A stretch of DNA of 64,000 nt. Origin: Omphalotus guepiniiformis (lineage: Eukaryota > Basidiomycota > Agaricomycetes > Agaricales > Omphalotaceae). The notes under the pieces are model-generated. The model saw nothing but the letters and a program-made list of their open reading frames with translations, did no database searches and was not told the DNA's origin. Below, one piece after another: positions 21,636 to 34,236 of the stretch. Numbering within the stretch: position 1 is the first letter of the stretch; every line of letters begins with the position of its first letter. The DNA lies in the NCBI GenBank assembly GCA_028554645.1, contig JAQOOI010000062.1, forward strand, positions 310,001 to 374,000, read 5' to 3'. The position numbers were made by a program, and so were the translations under genes.

Positions 21636-22207
21636 CACTACAAACAGGGCAATGTTTCCCGCATGGGAAACTTGCCGCTATTGGCTTGGAAATAATATTT
21701 GTTTGGATCTTTACATATGACTTGTACAAATAAAGGTTTGTTGCGTGTGAAATAAAGGGTTTTGTGTGATCAATTCTAGTCGCCTTACTTGAGGTTTGCC
21801 GGTGGCAAACCATCATTTCTTTCCTGTGACATTTATTAAAAATGTCGGCTGGGAAACTAAATGGGCAATCACCGGGCATTCACCGGGCAACTACCGGGCA
21901 ATCATTGGGCAATCAACGGGCAACCCAGACTACCGTTGATTGCCCGTTGATTGCCCATTTAGTTTCCCGGCCGACATTTCTAATAAATGTCACGGGAGAA
22001 AACGGCAAAGTTGCCATGTATTTTGCACCCACTTTGTCACATGGAAAACTCCCCAAATTGTCACTGAAAATTACCTCAAAAGGCCACAACTTTCACGTGT
22101 GAAAAACTTTTTAAATTTCTTTGAAAATGTACAAATCTAAATAAATAGTATTTCGAAGCAAATGGCAAGTATTTTCGCTTACGTGAAATATTGCCCTCCT
22201 TGTAGTG
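21636..22207. mobile_element. Nonautonomous CACTA-type foldback element (572 nt)
   Basis: Begins CACTACAAACAGGGCAATG and ends with the inverse of CACTACAAGGAGGGCAAT. Direct TAA triplets flank both ends (21633-21635 and 22208-22210), the 3-nt target duplication expected of CACTA (EnSpm/CMC) elements. The arms pair imperfectly over much of their length. They meet in a near-perfect inverted repeat around 21840-21978 (AATGTCGGC..GGGAAACTAAATGGGCAATCA against its complement). The loop contains a row of short direct repeats (xCGGGCAAyyA). No coding capacity; it would need transposase supplied elsewhere. It lies in the gap between MFS copy 2 and PEX19. Confidence 0.75.
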
Positions 22208-22450
22208 TAATGAATTTCACGTGCATCAGTGACGCCAGCAAGGGCTTGAAGGTGAGACGCGAAACAACATCACAAAAGTTACCGCCACCCGTATCCATCG
22301 CTTGTTCTCTTTTTCTTTCTGCTACCTTCATCTCGTTACAAACTCTAGAAGAAATGTAAGGACATCTTCTACATCGTCGAAGGAGAAAAGCTAACGAAGG
22401 ATGTTTGAATATCAGTCTAATCATTGAAATTTTTGAAGAATCTTATTCTA

Positions 22451-23880
22451 ATGTCATCAAAACCGAGACCTGTTCTTCATCAGGTTGAAACTGACGAAGA
22501 TCTTGACGAACTCGATGGTGAGTACTCATTCGCTCGTTCATACATCCATCCTAACCATTTTCGCCGCTTTAATCTATAGATGTCTTATCAGAGTTCACCC
22601 CAAAGTCGTCAGCAGCACTTCAAACCCCACTCTCGCCATTAATCTCACCACCACCACCACCTCCAACCGCAACGACAACAACATCTTTTAATCGCCCACG
22701 AACAAACACTCGCGTTGATCAAGTACCGAGATCAATCCCAAGTTTGGGACGAGCGCTAGAGACTACAGAGGAGAACAACGAAGCTGCGCTTACGGATGAG
22801 TTCACGAAAGAGCTTGTTAAGAATATGGAGCAGCTTATGAGGGAATTGACGAATCCTGCTGCTGCTGCAGCTGCTGGGGCTGGGGAGGTGAATGGTGATG
22901 GGAAAGGAAAAGATGAAGGGAAAGAGGATGATGATGATGATGGGTTGACGAAGGAAGAGAGGGAAAAGGAAGCTGAGAGGTTGATGAAAGCTGCTTGGGA
23001 AGCGATGTTGATTGAAGGTATGGATGGTGCGACGGGTGATTTGGCTGATTTGGGTGCTACTGCTAAACCCGACGGGGGGTCGAGTGGTGCTGCTGGGAAA
23101 GACGATTTTCAGTCAAAGATTAAACAAACGATGAATAAGTTGAAACAGAGCGAATCGAATTTACAGGTGCGATAGTCGGACGGAGTCATTTTTTTCTTTT
23201 TCCTTCTTCCCGCGTACCGTTGCTGGAAACTAATCTAATGTTTTACTCGGTTATTTAGGCTGATTCTTCTTCGGGCGCTAACGCGACTCCGGTTTCTTTA
23301 GAAGGTCTTTTGGCGTCACTCAAGGATCTTGGTTTGGATGATCTTGGTGGGGAGACTGGAGATGCGGAGGATGAATCTGAGCTTGCTGATTTTCTGGAGA
23401 ATATGATGGGACAACTCATGAGCAAGGAAGTGCTGTATGATCCTTTGAAAGAGCTCAACGAAAAGTTCCGTGGGGGTTCCGATGTCTTTTGCGGTTTACC
23501 ACGACGCGAACTAAGGGTGTTTTTCGGTATAGTTCCCGGCATATCTTGCGAACCCTCCGGAATCTGTAACTGCATCGGAGAAAAAACGTTTCGAAACTCA
23601 GTATGAGTATATAAAGAAAATTCTCGCTGTTTTTGATGATCCTAGCTACGACGAGAAAAATCCGGAGATAGGGATTAAAATTACGGAACTCATGAGCGAG
23701 GTGAGTGGGTTTTTCTAGAACATAGAGAAGCTTTTTTGCTCCCTTTCTTTCTGTTATGTCTTTTTCCTGAATTCTGAATTCTGATAACTGTAGATGCGAG
23801 AATATGGGTCTCCTCCAGAAGAGATAATGGGACCTATGCCTCCAGGTCTTGGTCCAGATGGCAATTGCATCGTTACATGA
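22451..23880 (+). CDS. PEX19: Peroxin-19, peroxisomal membrane protein chaperone
   Basis: PEX19 binds newly made peroxisomal membrane proteins in the cytosol and docks on PEX3. Exon 1 ends in DEDLDELD and continues as DVLSEFTP, the conserved acidic N-terminal PEX3-binding start. A helical middle (FTKELVKNMEQLMRELTN, ERLMKAAWEAMLIEG) follows. The cargo-binding part has FLENMMGQLMSKEVLYDPLK, then PAYLANPPESV, EYIKKILAVFDD and the final PPEEIMGPMPPGLGPDG. It ends CIVT, a CaaX box for farnesylation, as in known PEX19. Introns join in phase except one: between ELNEKF and PAYLANP the only in-phase donor I find is GTCTTT at 23484 (acceptor 23532), which would add five residues (RGGSD) and a second Phe. 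The repeated hexamer AGTTCC at both edges makes the junction ambiguous. Confidence 0.88.
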
Positions 23881-26638
23881 GTTGGCATACGGGGTGTTTC
23901 TTTTGGGTTCAACTTCAAGTTCCTCTCGTTGCTTTCCGGTTTGTCTACCCAGTATGTAATATTCTTTCGCGACTTCTTCGATCAGCAAGCGCTGGCTTCT
24001 TCCCAATCGTATTTATGTATGATTTCTTGTACTATAGTGAAAAGAAGACAACTTGATTCCTCGGGTTTACCACGAGCCAATTTCGCCAAAAGTTCGTTGG
24101 AGTGATATGTGTTTTGAGGCTAACCGGACCTGCAGCGTGATCTGTATTACTGTTCATACATACTTAGGTGGTTGTGAGGAAACGCCACACTGCATGCACG
24201 GTAAGTGAATGAATTCATATTTCTCACCTCATCTGCGCCCTCGTATTCTACGCCAGTGCTACCCTACTATAACCTCCAAATAACTAATTCATCGCAATAC
24301 AGTACAGGCGCAACTAGCCAGGCAGGCAATTGCCGATAAACTACCGCTGTAATCCGTATGTTGTTAATCAAAAAACTTACCTAATTTAAACCTTAGCCTT
24401 GCGCAGGGGGTTACCATGTTAACCATCTAGTTCATATTTTTCGACCCGCCTGGCTACACACTTTTTTTCGAGCCCCGTTGTCAAATCATCCCAATTGCAA
24501 AATGATATTTCAGCTAAAGGTTCTAGCACGTGAAAGGAAAGGCAAGGGCTCTTTTTCTTTTCCTCCTCCTCCTCCTCCTCCCTACCCTTCAACCCCTTCG
24601 ACCCGTTAAGCTAGCTTCAAGCTTCAAGCTTTGACACGGTGACACCCTGGGGCGCAAGCGGCTGTAAAGTTTTGTGAATGCTGGATTTTAGTATGTCTGG
24701 TGTGAGCATTTCTAGGTGTTATGGGGGCTTGAATCGGTCAGTTTGTTGTTTCCCAGTTGCTGTGTTTCGTTGTTATCTATCTTACTGGCGCTGTTGTACA
24801 TGGATTTCATTACTGCAGTTCAAGGGACACGAGTCAGACTTCGTCACAGTCTGCTGTGTCGAGGAGTGGACGACATCTGAGGCGAGTTCATGCGATGAGG
24901 TGAGGGCAAGGGTGATTTTTCACTGGTCTCTCGGCAGTTAACCTTGCGCGTTGCGCGTCGTAGAGCGAAAAGTCAACCTAGAACATCGGTCAAGCCTCGT
25001 TTCCTGCTACACTGCCGACGATACCGAACTCGTACGTGGTGATCATCTCTTCCAATTGCATGCAACGAGCTCATAACAGAATATGATCATTCATTCCCCT
25101 GTTGATAGAACACCGCGGCTTCACTGGCAAATGTAAATCAACCTCTTCCCTTCCTTCCTTCCTTCGTCTTCGTCCTTGCTGATCAACCATCCACTTCTCT
25201 TTTGGCTAGCTCTATCCAGCGGGCGTAAACGTATCTCAAACGGACGACATAACCCCAGGTCCAAAGCCGCGCGTTCTATTGAACGTCACGGTGATTCTGA
25301 CGCCGCCGCCGCCGCTGGGGCCAGAAACACCATCGTCCTACCTCGATTACTACCAATCCTTCAATCACTCCTTATACCCTCAACATACGAAGATACCTTA
25401 TCCCAATCCCAATCCCAGAGCAGGATTTCCACCGAGTCATCATCAACTCTTGACCTTGACCTCGACTTGAACTTGGACTTGAACCCGAACCCGAAGTATG
25501 CGAATAGGCATTATTGTCTTCCTGATTTTTTGAGTCCGGGATCGCCTTATACGTACGTATGTTGGTTATTTCTTCTTTCTTCTTCTTCCGTTCGAGCGGG
25601 ACTAGCTGATGATGATGGTGATGATAGACATGTTCACCCATTACACTACGATCCTTTTGAGTTTGTGAGCCTTTGAGGTTTCTGCTAAACCCAGTTGGCG
25701 TCTAGATGTGAGTATTTTCCATCATCCGGCTCTTTTCCAAATGGATTGATAAATCATTTCTTTCAACAGATGGGCGAAACATCCAACATCCAACATACAT
25801 ACTTTTACAACAACAACACTCTCACTCATTACACTCGGACATTGAAGGCCTAATACTCTTCCATGAATCCATCCACTCTTTTCAACCTTTACCTGCTGCG
25901 GACTCATTTTTAATTTTTGTTTTTGTTTTTTTACATAACAACATAACAACATACATAACATAAATCTACTCACTAGGCTCACAGGCTCACAGGCTATACT
26001 TAGGAAATGAAGGCGGCGCCTTGTACTTAATTTATCGATTATTCGTGCTCAGTTGCTAGCGACTGGGTCACTATATATATACTTACCATACCAAATGCAT
26101 GCTAGATGCAATATGCTTAAACTTGGGGTGTTGCTTGCTGCGTTCAAGGTTACTGAGAGGCAAATTATGTTGTAGACCCTGGTACACGGTTACACCTGAC
26201 AGCCCCGACTCGGAAGACAAGTATTTACGGTAGTTCTCTCATCGACATTTGAATAACAATTCCAAGAATCTAGAACGACATTTGAAAAAGACTTGCTTCG
26301 AAAGGACCCCATTAACGTGACGCGATCTTCAAATACATACTTACTTGCTGTACTGTACCTATGTATAGAGGAGTCGAGTCTTATCAGACGTCGACAGCCT
26401 AACTAATCATGGAAATAACAGTGGCAGACGACATTCAAATGTACTGTATATATGTATGTATGTATGCATGAGTTAACGTTGTTCTAACTATCAGTACAGC
26501 TATTCAAATGATACGTTCGATACAGGTAAAAAAGGTGAAACGTGCGTTCATAGGATAGATATCAATGCGTAGGTAAGCTACAACAGCCTGAGGCTACAAC
26601 TACAGAAGTCACAAGTCAAACTTGAATAGCAAGCGACT
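23881..26638. other. Intergenic, no firm gene
   Basis: Mostly noncoding. The one stretch that might be an exon is 25210-25470 (+), after acceptor TTGGCTAG: a Pro-rich frame containing LNVTVILTPPPPLGPETPSS. I found neither a matching upstream exon nor a family. A CCT microsatellite lies near 24560 and a TATG run near 26455. Confidence 0.4.
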
Positions 26639-29268
26639 TCAAAAATCATATCCTGTCAATCAAACGATTCACCGAGAAATCAGCTGCTGATTCCGAAAAC
26701 AGTGGGGTTTCAAAAAAGAAAGGGACGAAAAGGGAAGAAAAAAAAGTTTCAACTTACGAAAATAAGGATTTTGCCTATCCGTCATATCCTTCTCAGCATT
26801 AATAGCCCCAAGCTCTTTAACTTGCTCAGAGCTCAACCCATCCGCTTCTGCTGCCCTATCACGGGAATAGTTTTGATACACGAGCCAAAACCTCCAGATC
26901 AAGATCATGCAGACTACGGTAGTATGGATGCACAGCATTTAAACAAGGTTACAGCGGGAAGGGGGGCGTACGCGACGAGGCGAGGCGAGGCGAAGCGGAA
27001 GCAAAGAACGTGAGTAAGAAATTCATCTCAAATACAACGGGAGAAACAACTGACATTGTAAAATATAACAAATCGCACACGCAATGATCGCAGGGACGTA
27101 TCGTGGTGCGTCTTTTGCTCGAAAAAACTGCGATCCCGCAGCATTTCCCGTACAATACGCCACAAACATGATACTAGAAACGATAGACTTTTTCGTTCGG
27201 CCTGCAACGTTCGAGGGTATATAAGTCCATAGACAGAGTCCGTTGACGTCTACGGTCATTGTCTGTGTGTGTTTCTTCGCAATCAGCTCGTTGTTGTTGT
27301 GCGGGTGCGATAGTTGATCATCGCATCGATCATGATGAATGATGTTGGTTGAGGTGTTGGCTTACCATGAAATACATTCCCCATTTGATCCAGCGGTAGC
27401 TGGGTTCGTTGGGTAGGAGAGCCATGCCTAGCATACCTATGAATCCAGGGATAATGGCAAATAGCTGCCAGGAGATACCGAGTCAGGTTCGAGGCTTCTC
27501 TTTTCTCGAGTTGTGTAGGGAAGAAGGCTAACCAGGATATAAAAGCGCATGCCATTAATGCGCGAGATATAACCCACGAAAAGGAACCAAACGACCGATG
27601 CCACACTGCGAGGTATATTATACAGAATAGTCTGCAGCGCCGTGAACCCGAAGCTCTGATACACGAGGTTCCCGAACTGCCAAAAAGAATCAGCACAAAC
27701 CGACAAATACTATAGTACACCCACCGAAGTAACACCACCATTCGGCAAACCAGCCAACAAAACGCTACAAAACAAAAACCAAGTCGAAGGATCCAAAAAC
27801 GCCTCACGTATCTGATCCTTCTTCCACTCCCTCCGTCTATAATGATCGGTTCCAGTTCCATTAGTGACAATCCTCGCTTGAACCATTCTCCTTTCTTCCT
27901 TCGAAAGCCACGCTACCTCTCGCGGAGTACCAAGAAGGAACCAGCAAAAGAACGATAGAATGATCGTTATTCCACCAAGGAAGAATGATATCCTAAGTAA
28001 AAAGTAAAATAAATGCCAATCGGAATTCATGGCGAGGTCGGAGTGTGCTAAATGCCGAGAAATGAGAGATCTATAGAAATGAAAAGAACGTACCCTTTCC
28101 AAGCTGCGAGTCCACCGTGTTTCTGGGTGCTTTCGCCGATTGCGTACATGCATAACGAGGAGATGATACCGAACCCAGCGTTTGAGGTACCCCAAATGAC
28201 GGATCGGCTGTGGATACCCAAAAATATGTCAAGGGGGATAAGTGATTGGCGGAGTGAGAATAAGGTTGGGATGGGATTGGATTAGTTTCGGCACTTACGA
28301 GGTATGTTCATGTGTTTTATACCAAGTTCCAACGATAAGGAGAAACGATGGCGAAATCGTACACTCAAAGGCACCTTGAAGTGTACGAAGTATCATAAGA
28401 TCTGCCCAGTTCTTCGCTATATTCCGGGTTGATCCAGCTCATTAGGAAGGGGTGCGTGGAGGGTGATCGACTTGCAAGCAAAACCTTTACCACTCACCAA
28501 AGGCAGTGCATAACACGATGATTCCCCAGAAGAACATCAGAACGGACAGAGTTTTACCTACCGAGACTCGCTGCATCAAGTAACTGCTTGGGAATTCGAA
28601 CGTCCTTTAACGCCACCGTTGATGACGGAGATGATACAGAGAGTTAGGTTAGCTTCGGTCTTCTAGTACCTTGTAATAAAAATAGGTGCGGGGGCTCGCA
28701 GCCACTTACATGTAGGATAGGTAGAATATTCTGCCAGGGCCCAGGAGAGGGGTGTGTGTCATTGAACGAAGATTCCGCGGAACAGGAGGGATATGCGTGA
28801 GATTCATGTTGGCGGTGTTGAGAAAGGATACTCACGTCGTGAGCCTAGGTTTGACAAGAGAAATGGTTAGTATTATGTAGGAAAGACGTAATTTTTAGTT
28901 TCGGGACTTGCCATGAATATTGTTGTCCGACGAGGTGAGTGTCTTGTCGGAAGTTGAACAGAGCTTGTGTTGACAGACCCGTTTTGTCTGCTTGCTGAAC
29001 TCCATAGGCTACCCACATCAACGGCAAGAGGTATCGGTCCTAAATTATTGGAGGGTTGCTCATCATTGAATTGAAGGGATCGGGGAATTGAAAGAAACGA
29101 ACTTACCGTCTTTCTGAGTATCTTCTTGTACTCCTCCTCTGTATAATCCGACTCTGAAAGAATATGATGATGATGATGTTCCTCCACATCGGAAATCACA
29201 ACATCGTCGACACTGTTCCTAGTTTTGATATCCATCAAAGCGGAAGACTTCCTACTACTCGTCGACAT
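26639..29268 (-). CDS. MFS transporter, anion:cation symporter (ACS) family, DAL5/TNA1-like
   Basis: Read right to left from MSTSSRKSSALMDIKTRNS (ATG 29268), with a His run (EEHHHHH) in the cytosolic tail. Then DRYLLPLMWVAYGVQQADKT, the ACS entry with the conserved D-R-x-L-P pattern, and QQYSWLTTIFYLSY plus FEFPSSYLMQRVSVGK. The central loop is LGTPREVAWLSKEERRMVQARI, family-typical. The C-terminal helices include WTYIPSNVAGRTKKSI and CTGNAAGSQFF, and the protein ends RQNPYFRYDF at TGA 26639-26641. ACS members import nicotinate, allantoate, pantothenate or related anions; the substrate cannot be chosen. One intron begins with GC instead of GT and is followed by a 9-nt exon (28836-28844); both are needed to rebuild the helix-1/2 region, so they are probably real. 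Confidence 0.82.
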
Positions 29269-31498
29269 ATAACAGGGAAAATTTGACTGGGTTCAGTGGG
29301 CGTCGCAGCGAAACTAACAGTTTCAAGGTCAAGGAAGTAAGCAGGTGTGAAACACTACGATATCACGTACCTCCGGAAAGGGAGTAAGGGAGAGAGCCTG
29401 GTCCGCTCCTTTAAATACTCGTCATGTTAGAATGATTGAGCTGGGCCCGCTGCTGACCGTGAAGCCGTGAGCGTGAACAAACTTTGTCGACTCATCACTG
29501 ATTCATTCGGAATCGCTCTCCCTCGCAATTTACCCCTCTGCCAGGGTTCCACCATCAAAATTTCCCTAATCATGATGATAGATGATAAGTGATATATGAA
29601 GATGTTAGAAATGAATTCCGCTGGGACCGTATGCCCCATTTACACTTGTGTCGTTGACAATAGCATATCTCTTCCCCAAATTTATGTTAGTTCTTTACCA
29701 CATGTTGGGACCTTTGGGGTAACTTTGGATGACACATACGTACGATGGGTCGTACACAGTCACATCCCCAAGGAAAAGTTTTTCAGTGGTTTGTGTTCTC
29801 GAGATTGACATTATCCGTTTAGATTACCAAGTAAGGATAAGAACATGAACACGTACTCTCGAGAATGTCTTCTAGCCTCTGTAGCTGGAGAAGCAAGTGC
29901 CCTTGTCAAACGCACCACTCAGAGAGTATCACCTAACAGCAGATACGTACAAATCACATAAAAAAACCAATCAAAGGAGGGGGAGTCGGAAGATTGCACC
30001 CGGAACTGAGTAGATCTATGTTAGTATTACCGTTCCCGTTAATTTTATGCATCTATTAGTACCTGCTGACTGGGGCCGATATCATAGGATGATAAGACCC
30101 CAGCGCTCGCGATTCCCAGTACGACTGGGCACCAAGTCACGGTACGCGCTGAAAACCAGTAAATATCAAATTTTTCTGGTCCTTCTGTTGGACCTGAGTA
30201 GAAATGAAAAAGGCGTGTTTTCGATAACACAGGCTTTTGACGTTGCCGTTTCGTTCTCTCTTCTTGATGTTGAAGGTTCGATTTTCTCTGTCAATCGGTC
30301 ATTGGGTTCAATGGGATGGTGGTTCCACTGATAAAGACCGCTTTGCCTTTATTTGGCGACCCCACCCCCCTTGGTGATCAGGTGACTTGATCATTGAGCG
30401 CTCGTCGGCATCGGCAGTAAAGCTGAGAAATTGGCACGGCTGCTGTCCTGAAGGTAACTGAAAAGGAAGTCGGAAAGAGTAATTTACTGCGATCTCACAG
30501 TGTGTATATATCAGGAGATGCTTTTGTACTAGCAGCACTAAGTAGAAGCAACACACAAGGGGATGGTTAATCACATCAGATCATAAAACTTGAAATGAGG
30601 GACTAGACGTGCCAATGATCTCCATCATTTTCTCTCTTGATTCTCTCTCGTGAAGTCTTTGAACAGGGACTTGGATTGATCATTTGTTCTGTATGATGTT
30701 CCCTAGAACCGGTGCTCGGAGCGAAGCAAGCCTTTTATCCTTTTTCGTGCCGTCCATCTTTCGGTGAACGCTGTCTGTCACTAGTGGCAGTCTCGGACTT
30801 TCGGACTTACACAGGTTTTTCTGCTTCTTCGGACATTCGGCTTTGTCCTTACTTCCTTCCCTTCCCACGCTCAAATCCCGTCACATCACATGTAACTTTC
30901 GTCACAGTCTCATCACATGACTAATCACGCAACACAGCGCACGTCATCCAAATTGAGTAAAGACCCGGTCCAGTAACCGCAGCACAAAGCAACTACGCCG
31001 GAACTACGCAGGAAACTACGTACTGCAGGGAGCGCAGTGGGGCGAAATCGAAAGCGTCCTTTGACTCTTTCAAGTTGTACGGGGTAGCTCCTTGTTTCCT
31101 TCGAGCTTTTTGAAAGGTGAGTGGTTGGTGGTGGTGGTTTTAGAGGTCGTGGCTGAGTACGCTTATGGTTCTGTTTATTTTGGGCGTTTGAAGGTTACTG
31201 GCCTAGGGCGTGTTAATTGGCGTATAGGTTCAAAATTTTGGCTGGACGGTAGAGAAAGAAAGAAAGAAAGAAGATTGGTGAGAGCAAGAAAGGAAGCGAA
31301 GCAAGAATTCCTGCGATTGACTGGTTCCGGCGTCGCTACATACACAAAGGAACGAGCGGACGAACGACCGAACGACGTACGGTTTATATTCGATACCCCA
31401 CGAACGAACGAACGAACAATAGTTCACTCAGGACGGACATACGCATACGCATACACCTACACATCTGCAGAAGCATACATAGTCTCACCGCAATACCA
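29269..31498. other. Divergent intergenic region
   Basis: Separates the ACS transporter (-) from the OST-alpha gene (+), so it should hold both promoters. No gene seen. Short tandem runs GAAA (near 31255) and CGAA (near 31400) lie just before the OST-alpha start. Confidence 0.4.
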
Positions 31499-33876
31499 AT
31501 GTCTACATTCCCCGCCTCCTTCGCCTCAAGCGCAAGCTCAAGCAGCGGCTCAGGCTCCCGCGGAATCCCACTCCCAATCCTCATACTCGCAGGAACTTCA
31601 ACTCTAATAGCAGTCGTACTCTCCGCTAGTTCGATTTATGTCCAGTTGAAGAATTATAGGAAACCTGGGTTACAAAGGTTCGTTCTCTGCTTCCTGTGAG
31701 GGTCGTTTGGTTGTTGGGACTCATGGGTTTTTCTTGTTTTGTTTTGTCTTTCTTGATGGTGATTCTTCGGTTGTGTGGTACTCGCCTGTACGTCGCTTCC
31801 CTGTTATCGATTGGCGTGGCATGTGGTGTGTGGTGGGGTGGGGTTATTGCAATTGAAACGTGCAGAATGGTAGTTCGGATAATGGTGATGGTACCTATCT
31901 ACGCCATATCGTCATTCATCTCTCTTCTTTCGCTCGAAGCTGCATTTTTTATCGATGCGGTTAGGGATGTATATGAGGTGAGGGTTTTTTCTTGGTTCCT
32001 TTTCACTCTTCCCACCCACTCACTCCGTGTTCATGTCTTATTCTCACCCCCACTCTCACTCACTCGCGCTCACTAGGCATTCGTCATATATTGTTTCTTC
32101 GTCCTCTTGTTAACCTACCTAGGCGGTGAACGCTCGCTGCTTATCCTCTTACATGGCCGACCACCAAAGGCACCTCCGTTTCCTGTGAATCTGTTCAAGA
32201 GAGAGATAGATGTTAGTGATCCGTATACGTTCTTATTTCTCAAGAGAGGTATTTTACGTGCGTGCTCCTCTTCCCCACCATCTTTTCAAAGGTTCACACC
32301 TCACGCAGAATACGTCCAAATAAAACCCATCCTAGCAATCGTCACCATGATCTTAAAACTCCTCCACAAATACAATGAAGGCGATCTCCGAGCTGTATCA
32401 GGCTACCTCTACATTTCCCTAATCTACAACCTGAGTATCTGTCTCGCGCTCTACTCTCTAGCGATATTCTGGTTATGCGTCTCTGAGGATCTTAAACCTT
32501 ACCGACCCGTACCAAAGTTCCTTTGTGTAAAAGGGATATTGTTTTTCTCGTTCTGGCAAGGACTAGCGATTTCAATCTTGGTTGCTGCGGGGGCGATAAA
32601 GAGTCTTGGGGGTGTTGAAGATGAAGAGAGTGTTTCGATGGGATTGACGGATACGTTGATTTGTGTTGAGATGCCGATTTTTGCGGTTGCGCATTGGTTT
32701 GCGTTTTCGGTTAAGGATTATATGGGGGGTAATGGGAGAGGGAAGGGGAAGGGACAAGGACAAGGACAAGGAAGACAACAGTTTGTAGGGAGGATGCCGG
32801 TTTGGTATGCGTTTAAGGATGCGTTTGGGACGAAGGATGTTTTTGTTGATGGGATGAAGACGTTTAGAGGGGAAGGGATGGATTATAGGGAGTTTGAACC
32901 TAGGGAAGGGGGTATGCATGTTGGTCTTGGGAGGGATAGGAGGATTAGGGCTGGGTTGAGGTATAGTAAAGGTGGGAAGAGGAAGTATTGGTTGCCTAGA
33001 TCTGGAGGGGCTAGTGAACCGCTTCTTGGTGCTGCGGGAGAGAGTCAAGGAGAGGTTAGTCGTGCGCCTGATATGAGACGATCTGATGAGATGGTGGATG
33101 TTTGGTCTGCGGTTGGTGAAGATGTTGATGGGGATGGAATATCTGGTGTGAGGATATCTGAGGCTGGGTATGAGTTACCGTTTGGAGAGTTGGATGAAGG
33201 TGATGAGGGGTTGTTTAGGGAGAGCAGAGGGTATTTGTTTGGGGATTATAATTATCCTTGCATTGATGCTAGTACGGAGGCTGCGAAGAGGGTTATGTGG
33301 GATGAGGAGGAGAGGGTTTTGAGGGATGAACATAGTGCGTGGTTTTCACCTGTGAGAGGGTCGAAAGGGCAGGAGGCGATTAGAGCTAGAGGTGGTCCGG
33401 CGTGGGCTGGGTATGGGGCGGTAGGATCTGCGCAGAGATCGGTGAAGAAATCAGAGACGGAGACGGATGTTGGGTTTGTTAAAGAGGAGAGGGTTGTTGA
33501 TATGGAGCAAGGGGACTCGGAGGTTAGAGAGGGTGAGAGGGATGTTAGGATGCATTGGACCAAGGTTCGCAAGAATGAACGTTCGAGACTTAGTCCAGGA
33601 CCTTCGTCTCCGACTCAGTCGACTTCTGATGCGGTAGATCTTGTCGTTCCTGGTGGACCTGGTACATCGTCTGGATTGCGAAGAGTGTATGGTGTACCAG
33701 AATCGGAGACGGAGGAGACGGAGGAGACGGAGGTAGTGGAGGCGGAGGTTGTATTGGGAGATACGGATGTTATGGCCGGAGTAGAAGAACACGGAGAGTT
33801 GACCAGGACAGTAACGCCGCCAATATACGCACGGAGCAGTAACACTTACGACGAACATAACCCTTGGGCTTCTTGA
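31499..33876 (+). CDS. OST-alpha / DUF300 (TMEM184/LAZ1) membrane protein
   Basis: Four exons. The first encodes a Ser-rich start and helix 1 (LPILILAGTSTLIAVVLSAS). After splicing come VVRIMVMVPIYAISSFISLL and EAAFFIDAVRDVYEAFVIYC, the highly conserved core of the family. Next are LLTYLGGERSLLILLHGRPP, then SGYLYISLIYNLSICLALYS, YRPVPKFLCVKGILFFSFW and a seventh hydrophobic segment ending ICVEMPIFAVAHWFAFS. Relatives transport organic solutes or act at vacuole/plasma membranes; fungal function is not settled. After the membrane part a cytosolic tail of about 350 residues is charged and low in complexity, with a Gly/Lys/Gln repeat (GKGQGQGQGRQQ) and an acidic dileucine-like SEPLLG. Confidence 0.85.
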
Positions 33877-34236
33877 CCATACTTATCCAATATCATAAAT
33901 TATTTTCTTTTCTTTTTTTGCAATTATTTTTGTATCACGGCATTCTGATGACAATTCTATACACTCGTCATCCGATTGTAGTCATATTTAGTGAGATCAT
34001 CGGACCGATCGTTGAAAGAGTGAGATGTCTCGGAGGCAATTTCTATTTGGGGTAAGTAGCGGGAGCCGAAGTTGCCGGGGTGGGAAAAAGAACACGATGT
34101 GGACACGAACTCGTTCCCTCCCCGTCTCTCTCCTTCTTCATCTCCCCTCTCTCTTTCCCTTCATTCTTCCTAACTCCCCCCTTCCCTAACTCTCTCTCTT
34201 TCTCTCTCCTCCCTTTCTTCCTCGCTCTCTTCAACG
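33877..34236. other. Spacer before the GATA gene
   Basis: T-rich after the OST-alpha stop, then a long C/T-rich tract (about 34115-34230) directly before the GATA start, as is common in basidiomycete promoters and 5' leaders. Confidence 0.5.

Noticed and set aside
21840..21980. CRISPR-like array of GGGCAAyyA repeats
   Set aside because: Eukaryotic DNA; units are 10-11 nt without spacers and lie in the loop of a CACTA foldback element.
24678..24941. 87-codon plus frame, Cys-rich
   Set aside because: No signal peptide, no matching splice partners; probably chance.
31092..31607. 171-codon plus frame
   Set aside because: It overlaps the OST-alpha start in another frame and arises from GAAA and CGAA runs.
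32572..33048. 158-codon minus frame
   Set aside because: Antisense shadow of the low-complexity OST-alpha tail.
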